Assembly: GCA_907164885.2 (NCBI GenBank)
Contig: OU015490.1
Location: forward strand, 229,097,534 to 229,161,533
DNA: 64,000 nt
Source of the DNA: Dolomedes plantarius
Taxonomy: Eukaryota; Arthropoda; Arachnida; Araneae; Dolomedidae
Reading direction: 5' to 3'
The notes under the pieces were generated by a model that saw only the letters and a list, made by a program, of their open reading frames with translations, was not told where the DNA came from and did no database searches. The position numbers and the translations under genes are program-made. How positions within the stretch are numbered: the stretch's first letter is position 1; each line of letters opens with the position of its first letter. Shown here piece by piece: positions 1 through 10,834 of the stretch.

Positions 1-1190
1 TGTGGGAACCGAGCCTTTAAAATTCAAGAATCCCAAAAAATCAACAAGTAATAAAAATATTCCTAATGTGGAAACTGTGCCGCTTTGATGACAAATTTTT
101 TTCAACTTGCGGGAGTCGTGTCGGCTGCTCATCGTTAAAAGTGTTTCTACAGTTTGTGCTTCAAATTTCAGTGGTGAATCAAGTCGTAATTAAAGAATAA
201 ATTAGTTGGGTTTCTCTGAGTTTGTTGTGTGGGGAAGGATCCGCCCTGCACAGCAATTTTCAGTTGATGATTAAATAAGTTAATTTTAGTTGCTTTTCTC
301 TTCTGGGGACGTGCTGCAGAGAATTAGCTACTCTTCGTGTGCACGCCTTCAGGAGAACGATCGCCCTATTCTAATCGTAAATGTTAATTTAATTTAGTTA
401 TTTTAAGTGGGTTGACTCAAGATAGAATTAGAGTAAGTTTCAGTAGTTAGGGTTAATATTTAATGTTGTTGACTAGGTACTGCAGCCCTATTCAGCATTT
501 CGTCGGTTAGGTTTTAAATTTAATTTTATTTTTCTCTTCTGGAGACTTGCTGCAGAGAGTTGGCTCCTCTTCGTGTGCACGCCTTCAGAGGGACGGGGAA
601 AGTTGTAAGGCTATTAAATATGGGGGGCGATCGCGCTACCTTAAAACGGGATTTTAGTTATTAAAATATAGGATTTAACAATTAAAAACTCTGGGAGTTC
701 AAATAAGCGGCGTAATGTATTGCAGTGAAAATAGAATTAATGGGTCGGCTTGTTTCAATCTCCGAAGAACCACAGAACCACACGGGAGAATTTTTAGTAC
801 ACGGATTTAGCCTTGAAGCTGGCGCTAAGAAAGGAAATGATGAGTTCAGTAGAAAGAACATTCGATATGACGAAATGAATAATTAATGAGCGTCACTAAG
901 CGTTGGTTTTAAGGTTGGAAACAAAGAAGATTTTCAGAGACATGGTGACTTAGGAAGGGAGCAATCGTGTCACCGCTGGGTGCACGTAATTTAAATTTAA
1001 ATAAGCGTTACGGAGCTGAGAGTAGTAAAGAGATTTAATAAATATTCGTAATTAGTGCTGGAGTTGTTGTCACTGTATTTTGAGTTAGTTTATGATGACG
1101 AGCGTCCTCACCACCGGTTCACCGACTGCATCAAGGTTCTCAAGTTTCGGATTAAGATATATTTCGATCGGGCGTGAAGCATCACCGTCC

Positions 1191-1191
<1 letters not shown>
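1..1191. other. Unclassified sequence, no gene seen
   Basis: No open frame of note and no recognised domain. The stretch holds one internal direct repeat (listed separately) and looks transcribed-UTR-like or LTR-like, with an AATAAA at about 1037, but no matching termini are visible because the window cuts the left side. It could be the right part of an LTR; nothing in the window proves it. Confidence 0.4.
293..590 (+). repeat. 60-bp direct repeat pair (293-353 and 531-590)
   Basis: Both copies begin TTTCTCTTCTGG and end CGTGTGCACGCCTTCAG, with a TGCTGCAGAGA core between. They differ at a handful of positions. The second copy lies 238 bp downstream in the same orientation. The function is unknown; duplicated motifs of this kind are common in LTRs and 5' untranslated regions. 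Confidence 0.75.

Positions 1192-1271
<80 letters not shown>
1192..1271. repeat. (CA)n-(TA)n compound microsatellite
   Basis: About 17 CA units run directly into about 23 TA units. Frames through it give only low-complexity HTHTH/YIYIY peptides and are not genes. Confidence 0.97.
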
Positions 1272-1274
<3 letters not shown>

Positions 1275-2615
1275 TACGTATCAGTCGGATAAAGTCGTCA
1301 ATTAAAGTTTGGAAAGTCATGCATTGGAAGTACACAAGCGCAGCCTTATCACAATAGAAACATTAAATATTTACCAAGAAATTAAATGTAAGAGTAAGCA
1401 GGGACGCATGAGTTTACGCTTTAATACCTTAAAGGCAAATAAATTAACAAATGAAGCTACCTTTTAAAGAGATATCAAAAATGGAAAACAGAATAATGAT
1501 TACTATAGGATAATTATAACAATTATTGGTGAGTAGTAATTATAATAAGAGAAAGGTAATTATAATAAAATAAACATTAATGCATAAACGATAAAAATAT
1601 TAGCATTGAGCTATTTATATTATTTTTGTAATTAGTGTTCTTTCTTTGTTTTTATTTAATTATCAGTTCTTTCGTGCACCGAGTCTTCATTGGTATATGT
1701 TTTTGCTTTATCCGTATTAAAATGCAAACTCATTCATCTTTGGTCCAACGACAAAGGTTGAATAATGTTAGCAAGAAATTATATTATTCAGTGTGGTAAA
1801 CTCATATACATTACCGAAATGATAAAAATATATTTTAATATTTAATTGAAATTTCTGATTAAATTCTCCTTTTTAAATATGTATGTATTCATATATTGAG
1901 ACTTTCATCTTATAGTAATTTATTATAATTTTCTTTCAAAATTTTTCTTCCCATTGGGAGAATATGCACCTTATACACCTAATTTATTTTTAACTTTCCC
2001 ACAATGAAAGCAGCAAAAGGAAAGAAAAATTTCTGAAATATTAATTATTTTTTTTTTGTTTATAAAACGCATAAAACAAATGAAAGGAAGATTTTTTTTA
2101 TGTTAGAGAATCGGGTTTAAATGAAGTGTATCGAATCTCACGGAATAAACTAGTCCATCATTAATTATACATTTCGAGTAAACAAATATAATTTTATTTA
2201 TTCTTTGAGAATCGAATCTAAAAGAAAAGAGAATTCGAAATAAGTTAATTAAAAGTAATATATTCCGAGGGAATTATGTTGAGAATTTTTTTTTTTTTTG
2301 TATTTTCTTTTCATATTTCTTTACTCATAGTAGTTTGAAAGGGAAAAAAATAAGTTGTAATTATTTAAAAATCTGAAAAAGAAATATTGCATGGATTTAG
2401 AAGACAATGATCATATTCAGGGGTATACCTTGCATGCTAATAAATTATATTTTGGGCATATATATATATTTAACGATATTTTTGCATAAGTTACTTAATA
2501 ATTCATAATCTTTTCTAAAATAATCAATACCACTCATTGTGAATTCTTGATGATGAAAATATGTTATTAATTTCAGCTAAAAATTGCTAGCGTTTTTCAG
2601 TATATAAAATTTTAT
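1272..2615. other. AT-rich stretch, nothing recognised
   Basis: No open frame above about 60 codons, no terminal repeats and no motif I could name. Confidence 0.5.
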
Positions 2616-2720
<105 letters not shown>

Positions 2721-2725
2721 ATACA

Positions 2726-2806
2726 TAGTCTCTTCTAACGAAACAACCGCGGGTTATTAACGTAAGATTACTTATAGTTGCTTATCTATTTTGTATGTGT
2801 ATATGT
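2726..2806 (+). repeat. Dispersed repeat A, copy 1
   Basis: Starts TAGTCTCTTCTAACGAAAC, continues with GCGGGTTATTAACGTA and ends in a TGTATGTGTATATG tail. A second copy in the same orientation lies at 8072-8155 with only a few differences. The family is unknown. Confidence 0.8.
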
Positions 2807-2859
2807 ATGTATGTGTTATGTATATATTTATGTATATATATGTACGTATGTATATATAT

Positions 2860-3937
2860 TGTAGCGAACTGAGGTTCGTAGTGTCAACCAGTACATGAAC
2901 TAAACACACCAGGTATACATCACTCATTACATAAACAAAAGAAATGCAATTTATTAATAAAATTGATGATGATGAGATATGTACACTGCACAGATGTAAG
3001 ATGAACTTCGTAACTTAGGAAATCACACTCGATTTAATCGGCATGGGGCGGAGTAAGAACACAGAAGTCCGCTAGGCTAGCAGAACTGGCTCTGCTTCAA
3101 TGATGAAGAAACGGCACTTCGTCCTGATGGGAAAGGGCTCCCCAATAATATCAACGGCGGTGACCACTGCACGCACCCGGTAGCGATGAAAATATTGATT
3201 TAAGGAGAAAGGAACTGGAAAATAAGGTAGCAAAGGCTACTTCCACGAAGACTGGTCTCCGACAAATTAGCGGAGTATGTTTACTCCTGCAGGAACTAAA
3301 TCGTCGCTGCAAACAGTCACAAGGGACTCTGAACCTCTAAGGACGGCAAACCGGGCTGCTCTTAAACTGGATCCGCTACGTGTCAGGAACTAAAAAGACG
3401 CAAGCCACGACTGAGGGGTCCATTCTCTTTTATAGAAGAGCCTCCACCGGATATTGCACCACTCTCCGGAAAGTCGAACGATCTAGAACAAGTGAGCAAC
3501 GGAAATGGTTTTCCTGGGGCGATAATGAAATATTTTCCCCGGGTTCTAAAGCGGCCGCCTTTTTAGTTTGTCCTCCAAGCCACTTCAAAGAGTCTCAAAG
3601 GACCACTTCGGTAAAATGTGAAGTGCACGAGTCCTTTTGTTTAGGCACGCGACGCCTCCAGGATGTTGCTTAACAACTGATAGTTCATGAATGAAAGCAC
3701 CTGGAATCTCTTGTCATTTATAACTGACATCAGCGGTGTCACCCGGCGGCGATGACTAAATCAAGAAAAATGACCGATATCCCCTAACGTTCTGTGGAAC
3801 AAGTCTATCGGATGAACAAAGGGAAAAATGCCGTCAGCATTTTGCCACCTAAGTTGTCGGGATTCTTTTGATGAGTCTCAGGCCGAGATAGAAGAATTTC
3901 TTTTGTTAACGGAGAGGTTGAAATGCAATACTCTACA
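2860..3937. mobile_element. Candidate solo LTR (TGTAG...CTACA)
   Basis: The segment is bounded by TGTAG at 2860-2864 and its exact inverted complement CTACA at 3933-3937, the TG...CA rule of LTRs. ATAT flanks both ends, which could be a 4-bp target duplication, but the flanks are TA-rich so this is weak. Base composition is clearly richer in GC than the surroundings. A 97-codon open frame at 3380-3673 has no recognisable domain. No second LTR or internal pol sequence is present, so a solo LTR left by recombination fits best. Orientation is undetermined. Confidence 0.6.
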
Positions 3938-3947
3938 ATATATATAC

Positions 3948-4144
3948 TAGGGCGGAGCGTAAAAAAAAAAGTTTTCGATTTTGTTTTTGCCCTAGTGCGG
4001 AAAAGTTGTGTACTGGTGAGTAGGTCACGCATACAAAATTTTGGGAAAAACAAAAATTATCTTCCGTCTCCATTTCGGCCGTGATTTTTAGCAGAATTTT
4101 ACCATACAGTTAAAAATGTGTATTTCCATTGTTTTGCATGCAGC
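3948..4144 (+). repeat. Left TIR of the hAT-like element
   Basis: Matches the reverse complement of 6309-6505 almost base for base through TTTGCATGCAGC near 4144. It contains TAGTGCGGAAAAGTTG, which also occurs in the TIR of the second element at about 44909. Confidence 0.9.
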
Positions 4145-4263
4145 TTTTCGTTTTTTCTGAAATAAAATTCAGAAAAAACCCAGAACTCACCACGGGGAGG
4201 TGGCTTCATTGCAAGTTCCATCCGTGCCCACCTATCCACCCAACCATACCTTTGCCCTTGCAG

Positions 4264-5955
4264 TTATTCCGGTTTTACTTGGTACTCGCATTTGGTTTCA
4301 AATGGTGGCATAGCTTTTCTCGACTCTGTTCGGGTTCTAACTAAACCGTCACGCTTATTTTCTCCACACACAGCCGCAGAAAACTCTGTCACTAGTTTCA
4401 CGATACGTTCAACACTTTGGGTGTGGCAAGGAAATTTTAGGCTTTCCAGGTGTTGAGCTACAGACTCTCCACTGGAAATCAAATTTCTAAAATTATCTTC
4501 TGTCAATTGGGGGTTCCGTCAAATTACATTTCTGCCAATCAATGAGGTCTATATATGAAACTGCCTCGAACTTGAGTGACGGAATGTTGTAGTGTCTGAT
4601 TCTTTCCTTTTTTTCCTTTCTTGCTCGTAAAATCCTACGCAGTCCAAGTTCTGCAATGGACTGTCTGTCGTCTGTGATCATTGACAAGATTATTGCTTCC
4701 GGGTGGCCGAAATAGCCATTTCTCTGGATAATGGGATCGACCACAGTCTTTAAATCGTTTTTAAGATAGCGTGAGACGTTTATTGTCTGCCACAAATTTC
4801 GTGGACCATACGTGCAACATGGATTGAATTTGACTGTAAACCACATAGGTGGGCTCACTTTAATGATGAACTCTGCCAGAGTTTGAACTTTGTTTGAAGG
4901 CTCTGACGAGCTAATGTATAAACACTTTATTCGATTTGCAGTTGTTAGCCAACGTGCATGAGTCATTTTCCCAGGGTGCTTTTGTGACAAGCGTGATGAG
5001 CAGTTTCTATTTGTGACAGCTTGACAAATATCCCAAAGCTATCGCTTGTGTGTGCTAAGATCCTTCATGTCGATTTTCGGAAATTCGTTCGAAATGTCTG
5101 CAAATTCCACAACTGGGAGGTTTTTACAATTTGCCAATGCTTTCCCAGTAGGACCAGAATATGCATTAGGGCCACTCGTTCCACCATCCAAATGCTGCAC
5201 TAAATGTCGAGTGGCAACTCATTTGCGTGTAACTGGCAGATAAACCAGTGCAAGGGTTTCCCAATGGCTTCCCCAGAAAGGCGAATCACGCCGATTTTAT
5301 AGCCAGTATTAATGATTGTTCCATCCCACCCTATTGCTACTAGTTGATGGATGTCAATATTCTTATTCTCCATGAATTGTAGCATCATTTGAGAAATATT
5401 CAAAGCTGATGATAAAGTTAGTGCTATGTCTCTAAGGTACTTGCTTTCAGGTTTCTTAATCATTGTAACGTGTTCTTCCAGGACTGTTTTTTTTTGTACA
5501 TCTTTACCCCTACGCTCTCTTGCATTAGAGTTTTGTCCTTCCTTCCGTCAAAATAAAGTCCCTTCAGTGGTTCCAGCTGTCTTTCATTTCCTTGCTGATA
5601 TTCTTTCCGAATTTTTTTCCTCTCTCTTCTTATTTTGTCTATCAATTACATTTAAATTGTCTTTTCTGGTAATCATGCCCAAATCTTCCAAAACAGCGCT
5701 TGCAATGTTCGCTCCAGCCCGATCTGAAACTCCGGTTCTGTCACAAGCTGTAGCTACTGCTGGGTATCGGCTTGATCTTAACGTCTTTTTCCCTTCAGAT
5801 TGAGTCATCCTGGATGTGGATGGGGAAGGCTTCAAGTGATCTGTGTCACTATCGAAGTTATGTGGATCCACGTTAGAATCTGGATCAGGAAATGTGAGCC
5901 TAGATGGCGTAACAGATGGCGAAACGTTTATTTTAAGACATACTGCTTCTGTCAC
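4264..5955 (-). pseudogene. Broken hAT-like transposase gene, copy 1
   Basis: At least five minus-strand open pieces (5955-5584, 5645-5460, 5463-5200, 4990-4493, 4506-4264) lie in order and in different frames, so several frameshifts break one ancestral reading frame. Readable landmarks from N to C terminus: an acidic serine-rich leader; YFDGRKD; GWDGT followed about 30 residues later by CQLHANEL; THARWLTTANR; and a C-terminal block with HTQSVER. The D followed by a CxxH motif and the RW motif match the layout of RNase H-fold hAT transposases, with D as the likely second metal ligand. The protein is otherwise unfamiliar to me and has no named domain I can assign. The same blocks occur in the relative at 45330-46644. 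Confidence 0.75.
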
Positions 5956-6308
5956 TTTCTGCGTCCTATCCGCTCGTTTCCTCAGCTTTCAGTTTCTTTT
6001 AAGTCAACTGCGCCTATGGACATTTGCCTAAGTGCCCGTTGGTCTATAAGAAAAGTTCTTTCCATTTTAGGGATCTTTTTATGCTTTGAGAAAGAACATT
6101 TGTTAAAAGAAACAAACTTACATGAAAAAATGTCGAACAATTTCCGTGAGTCTTTCACGAAGATTTTATGCTTCGTTTCTAAAGTTGTTGTTGACAATAT
6201 TTAAATGCCAAAATATTTCTTTGCCTTTCTGCACGCAGTGTGTCCGCTGCTGCCTTTCTGTATTAAGTTTCGAATTACCTCTGTATTTTATTTAAGAACA
6301 AAATGACG

Positions 6309-6505
6309 AGTTGCATACAAAACAATGGAAATACACATTTTTAACTATATGGTAAAAATCTGCTAAAAATCACGGCCGAAATGGAGACGGAAGACATTTT
6401 TTGTTTTTCCCAAAACTTTGCATACGTGACCTACCCACCAGTGGACAACTTTTCCGCACTAGGGCAAAAACGAAATCGAAAACTTTTTTTTTACGCTCCG
6501 CCCTA
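6309..6505 (-). repeat. Right TIR of the hAT-like element
   Basis: Inverted copy of 3948-4144. It ends CCGCCCTA, followed by the ATATATAC target duplication. Confidence 0.9.
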
Positions 6506-6516
6506 ATATATACATA

Positions 6517-6713
6517 TATGTATGTCAAAATTTTAATTTATTTTGGCACTTTTCTGTTTAACTGTTTGCTGCTTGTCGAAGCGATACAGACTGCTTTTAG
6601 CACGCTTCCAAAATCTATAACTCGCAAGGACGGATGGACGGATGGCTTTAGCGTCTGAAATTTTTCTTTCCGAAGGATCGTTATGGAGGAACGTAATCCT
6701 ACGTTAAAAGCAC

Positions 6714-6716
<3 letters not shown>
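6517..6716 (+). repeat. Dispersed repeat B, copy 1
   Basis: Contains TTTAACTGTTTGCTGCTT, a GATACAGACT core, TATAACTCGCAA and GGAGGAACGTAATCCTACG. Related copies lie at 8397-8580 (same orientation) and 59737-59907 (inverted). In copies 1 and 3 a transposon lies directly against its TATGTATGTCAA edge. Confidence 0.8.

Positions 6717-6787
<71 letters not shown>
6717..6787. repeat. (TA)n microsatellite
   Basis: Pure TA tract that obscures the 5' terminus of the following Helitron-like sequence. Confidence 0.97.
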
Positions 6788-6793
<6 letters not shown>

Positions 6794-7286
6794 AGAGCTT
6801 GTCTGTTTGTTTGTCCGCTATAGAATCATAGAATGTATCACCCACCGGGACCAAATTCGGCACAGTTAATGTTTTGGACCCGAGAAACTTAAATCAGGAA
6901 AAACGAAATTTGGGGCTCAATTAGTTTTTTTTTAATTAATTTTTTAATGTTTTTTGTGCCCGATAGAGGTGCGTCTACCCCCTGTGGATTTCCCTCGACC
7001 AGCTGCGTTAAGAGAGGTGGTTTGAGGATGATGGAGGGGGGGGGAAATTCCAATGAGCGGGAGAAAGAGGGTTGGGAATAACCTTAAAATCAGACGAAGG
7101 TCCGCAGGCTTAAAGTTTCTTTCTTTCTTATTGTTTGTATATCATTTCAGTCGAAACGTGCTAAGCGCATTCTGTCTGGTCAGATAAACATGAAGAGCGG
7201 GAGTGCAGCCCAGTATTTTTTTGATGGAATGCATGAAATATTTTATATCTATATATCTACCAGGGCAACGCCTGGCAATAATGCTA

Positions 7287-7287
<1 letters not shown>
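6788..7287 (+). mobile_element. Helitron-like non-autonomous element, family 2
   Basis: Starts after a TA tract with ATAAATAAAAGAGCTTGTCTG and ends with an imperfectly looped hairpin, CCAGG-GCAACG-CCTGG (7259-7274), followed 9 bp later by CTAG at 7284-7287. A hairpin just upstream of a CTRR terminus is the classic Helitron 3' end. The TC start is lost in the microsatellite. It contains no protein-coding remnant and differs in sequence from the three-copy Helitron family elsewhere in the window. Confidence 0.65.

Positions 7288-7342
<55 letters not shown>
7288..7342. repeat. (TA)n microsatellite
   Basis: TA tract directly 3' of the Helitron-like end. Confidence 0.97.
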
Positions 7343-7349
<7 letters not shown>

Positions 7350-7724
7350 TGATTAGAGGAAGAAAATAATCTATCACACGACAGAGACATAAGTCATATT
7401 GTTACTGTTTTCTAAAAAGAGATAACATTAGTGAACTTCTTTAAGTAAATCTTTAAAGCAAGATCTGAAAAACGCGAGAAATTTGTAGATGTTTTAATAA
7501 AGTTGACGGAGAATTTTCTGAATATTTCCATTTGAATAATCCCAAGTATGAAGGCAATTTTATACGAAACATTAGGGAAAAATATATGCTATAAATTTTT
7601 TTATAGTATTTTATTTTATTGTTCACCTTTCTAGATATATTAAAGAAAAAGTTTTGACCGATTTTTCTTTCAACGGTTCAAAAGTCCTCGTGGAAATCAG
7701 CACTTTAACGCACTTATTGATCGA
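7343..7724. other. Nothing recognised
   Basis: AT-rich; no open frame, terminal repeat or known motif. Confidence 0.5.
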
Positions 7725-7960
7725 CTCTTGAAGGGACACATTTTACCCGGGCTGATAACATTGATCCGGGAAGTCGAAATCTCTTAGGTAAATCAAACTA
7801 TATCACTTGAAACTGGTTAATCCAAATGAGAAAATGATTACCCTCTTTCGCTACTTAGTTGCGACATTTAATGGACGCAGTTTATCTTTGGAAATTTAAC
7901 AGCTGATACTCACAGTCTCTAAAGAATTCGCCTAAAATATTTTATAACAATTCCCAGTTT
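7725..7960 (+). repeat. Dispersed repeat C, copy 1
   Basis: Shares an ordered set of motifs with 24690-24940 and 33540-33800: GATAACATTGATCCGGGAA, a GGTAAATCA...TATCAC block, AATGAGAAAA(T/C)GATTA and a (T)CTAAAGAATT block. All three copies have the same orientation. The family is unknown. Confidence 0.65.
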
Positions 7961-8071
7961 TAAGCAAAAGGGGAAATTTGCAGGATTTTTTTTTATTTGT
8001 TTGTGAAATTAATGATTGTAGTGCAGGAACCAAATATTTTCTGGGTGAGAAAGAATGGAAAAAATTTTAGG

Positions 8072-8155
8072 TAGTCTCTTCTAACGAAACTACTGCGGGT
8101 TATTAACGTAGGATTACTTATCGTTGCTTACCTCTTTTGTATGTATGTATATATG
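8072..8155 (+). repeat. Dispersed repeat A, copy 2
   Basis: Second copy of the 2726-2806 repeat, beginning TAGTCTCTTCTAACGAAAC. It is followed by a degenerate TATG tail. Confidence 0.8.
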
Positions 8156-8396
8156 AGGCGGTGAAAAGAAAAATGGTGTGATTCAATTTATATTTATTAT
8201 TTGCCATATTATAATAATTATTATGAATTATAATTTGATCAATTTATAGTGGGATCCCTTGTAGTTTTTGCAATGAAACGCTTTGGACTTACACCACTAC
8301 TTACTTATTTATCTTATCGTGTTAGAGCGAAACCGTGTTGTAAGATGCCGTGCTGTAGGAGGGCTACCTGTATATATATATATATATATAATATAT
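8156..8396. other. Nothing recognised
   Basis: Includes a short TA tract at about 8371-8396. No gene is visible. Confidence 0.5.
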
Positions 8397-8580
8397 GCCA
8401 AAATTTTGACTCATTTTGATACTTTACGGTTTAACTATTTACTGCTTACCTAATCGATACAGACTTGGTTTATCTCGCCTTCAAAATTATAACTCGCAAC
8501 GACGGACGGTTTTAGGGTCTGAAATTTTGCTTTCCGGAGGACCGTTATGGAGGAACGTAATCCTACTTTAAAAGTGATTT
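8397..8580 (+). repeat. Dispersed repeat B, copy 2
   Basis: Same order of blocks as 6517-6716, including TTTACTGCTTACC, TATAACTCGCAACGACGGA and GGAGGAACGTAATCCTAC. Confidence 0.8.
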
Positions 8581-8878
8581 GCAATTCATTTAACAACGGA
8601 TATGTATTTTTTTAATTTTGTTTAAAATAAAAGTAAATACTGCGAAACTTCTGTTGACTACGACCCCTATTTGACGGTTAACTCTCTAAATGGCCATATT
8701 TTTTCAGAACCGGTTAAAGATTCTATGAAGCCGATGTTATATAATGAAACCGCTTTTCAACGTCCACACCTCAAAATGGCCACTTTTTTTTAAACCATTA
8801 CTGGCCGCCGTAGAGTAGTTTCGCTGTTATAATATTTAAAATAATTAACGAGATTAATTTTAAAGGAATCATAATATG
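8581..8878. other. Nothing recognised
   Basis: No gene or terminal repeat. ATGGCCA(C/T) with a poly-T run occurs twice (about 8690 and 8778), too little to define an element. Confidence 0.45.
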
Positions 8879-9116
8879 AAGGCCTTATTTGAATAGTGGG
8901 CTAACTCCTCTTATTAAAATAATGGAGTTAGCTTCACTTTCATATTCATGCAATTCATTTCTATCTTAATTTAAAACTGGTACATCTCTAGCCTATTTCT
9001 GCTGCCATCAGAGGTCACCACAAATCTGACTTCAGCAGTAATTTTTCAGCACTCGTTAAACTTTAAGGTACAAAATGAGCAAAATGGGAGTTGGCCCTCT
9101 ATTCAAATAAGGCCTT
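8879..9116. mobile_element. 238-bp MITE with TIRs
   Basis: Left end AAGGCCTTATTTGAATAG and right end CTATTCAAATAAGGCCTT are perfect inverted complements over 18 bp, extending with a few mismatches to about 30 bp (GGGCTAACTCC against GGAGTTGGCCC). AATATG occurs immediately outside both ends (8873-8878 and 9117-9122), a plausible 6-bp target duplication. There is no coding capacity. The superfamily cannot be assigned from one copy. Confidence 0.85.
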
Positions 9117-9189
9117 AATATGTATCGATGGATTTGACGTAAGTGCATGTATCTGGAAGACAGAAATTTATAGGTTCGAAATCAGAATT

Positions 9190-9285
9190 TGCCATAATCT
9201 TTATCAAGAGTAACCTTTTCTGTACGGGGTGGGATAGCATGTATCCCAAGAGTACGGACACAAAAATTAATATATATAAATATAA

Positions 9286-9347
<62 letters not shown>

Positions 9348-9470
9348 CCCCCTTAATGACCATTCTTATAAAGGGGGTATGAAATTTCCTGTTCAAAAGA
9401 GGGAATCGGGCCCCGTAGACTTAAGATAAACATAAAAAAAATTTTGTGCATTCGTGGGACCCCCGTCAGG
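9190..9470 (+). repeat. Dispersed repeat D, uninterrupted copy with internal (TA)n
   Basis: The left half ends GGGATAGCATGTATCCCAAG (about 9229-9250), then comes a TA tract (9284-9346), then a right half with GGGTATGAAATTTCCTGTTC and AGAGGGAATCGG. The same two halves occur at 44640-44735 and 48616-48720, where about 3.9 kb of other sequence separates them. This copy therefore represents the uninterrupted state. Confidence 0.8.
9284..9346. repeat. (TA)n microsatellite
   Basis: TA tract inside dispersed repeat D. Confidence 0.97.
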
Positions 9471-9482
9471 AACAAAGTTCCT

Positions 9483-10053
9483 TACATTATTTTTTTCAAC
9501 TCTAAACGTGATTTAACATGTAGATTTCTATTGATTATATTAGTGTATTTTTAAAATAAGAAAAATGAACAACTTCTCTTTTTGTATTATTATTAAAATA
9601 ATGAAAGTGCACCCATATATTTTGATTGTATGTTCTGGAAAATATAAATAAACAATCTAAATTTCCGTATTTAAATTCACTACTTAGTATACTTCTTGCA
9701 CTAAAAAGATTTTGACAAGCATTTAAGTAGGATGAATTATAAAGTTGCTGTCGAAGGACTGATGCAGATATTAGAAGATGTAAAATTCTGATGAGAGATG
9801 TAAAAAGGCAGTTACCGTCGCCAGCAATGTCTATTTCATGATGTAATGGGAAGTTTGGCGTTGAACATTCATCATGTGCTTCGTATGGGGCTTCAAATGA
9901 TGGAAAACTTGGACTTATTACTTGCTGAGCTTCAATATTTATTGGTTGTTGAATTTGAAACTGACTATAGATTAATTCTTCACAGTTTGTATCATGGCGA
10001 TTATTAGTTTCTTTATTATTTTCGATTAATACCGTCGGTAATGAAGGAGTGGA
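9483..10053 (-). pseudogene. OTU-like cysteine protease fragment
   Basis: Reading the minus strand from 10053 to about 9545 gives one open frame of about 170 codons with no ATG at its start; an in-frame TGA lies at 10054-10056. A further stretch to a TAA at 9483-9485 is in another frame. About 80 residues in, the peptide reads IDIAGDGNCLFTSLIRIL, the hallmark of OTU-family deubiquitinases, in which D and C of DGNC belong to the catalytic site. Later blocks (LRQQLYNS, ILSSEFKYGNLDCLFIFS, NIWVHFHYF) fit the OTU fold in order. The catalytic His near the C-terminus is not clearly identifiable across the frameshift. OTU domains are encoded by host genes and also by some animal Helitrons, so this may be transposon-derived. 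No neighbouring exon was found. Confidence 0.6.
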
Positions 10054-10834
10054 TCAAGACAGCTCGTTTGCTCTATATTTTTCGTGGCGCCATCTCTTGT
10101 TCAAATGTGACAGATAGGGACGCCATCTCGTATTAACAAATACAACTAGCTTCCATTACAATCTTCTGTCATTTTCTGATTTTCTGATCATCGTTAAGAG
10201 ATTCGTTAGGAGAATTTAACCCCCAATACATCCAAAATAGAATTACGTCACAAGGTTCTGCTTATTTAATGGTATGTTATTAAGCAAAATATAGGTTGTA
10301 ATTATGTATTTATTAATTTAAGAGCTATTTTTATTGAAAAAATTATCAATTGTTTTAAAGAAAACCATGTTGTGTATACAAAATTTGGTATATTTTAGTA
10401 AATTTAAGAGATATTGGTAATCGTTTGCTTCATAACATAGATAAGTGATTTACTAATATATTGTTGATAAAAAGGGAAATATATTGGTTAGATTTTGCTA
10501 TAGATGGTTTGACAATCCATAGTTTTGTTCCCTGTTTTAACTAAAAACATGTGTTTAATAAAAATTTCACATTTTTCAAAAAAAGTGCCCAAAAGATAGG
10601 CACATACCTTAAAATCTCATTTATTACACAAAGGTTACGATTTTCTTTCAAATGCCTTTTCAAACTGAAATGACGAGTGAAAACTTTGCCACAAAGCTAA
10701 AGCTTAGAATTAAAATTACAACTAACTGTATTCATATTATCACCAAATAAAAAAATATTGAATAAATATTAAGAATTAATAGACTAGGAGAGAACATTAA
10801 GTTAAGACTAAGTTGAGATTTTAAATAGTAGAAA
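10054..10834. other. Nothing recognised
   Basis: AT-rich. CGCCATCTC occurs twice near 10089 and 10121. No gene is visible. Confidence 0.5.

Larger units (their letters stand above)
3948..6505 (-). mobile_element. hAT-like DNA transposon with long TIRs (copy 1)
   Basis: The element begins TAGGGCGGAGCG and ends in the inverted complement CGCTCCGCCCTA. The inverted repeats extend about 197 bp with few mismatches. The 8 bases on each side are identical (ATATATAC at 3940-3947 and 6506-6513), a target-site duplication of the length made by hAT and P transposases. The interior carries a broken transposase-like gene on the minus strand. Long TIRs are unusual for hAT elements, which commonly have short ones. 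A diverged relative lies at 44885-47189. Element boundaries are seen directly; the superfamily is inferred from target duplication length, the TAGGG terminus and protein motifs. Confidence 0.88.

Noticed and set aside
3380..3673. 97-codon open frame on the plus strand
   Set aside because: Lies inside a candidate solo LTR of higher GC content and shows no recognisable motif.
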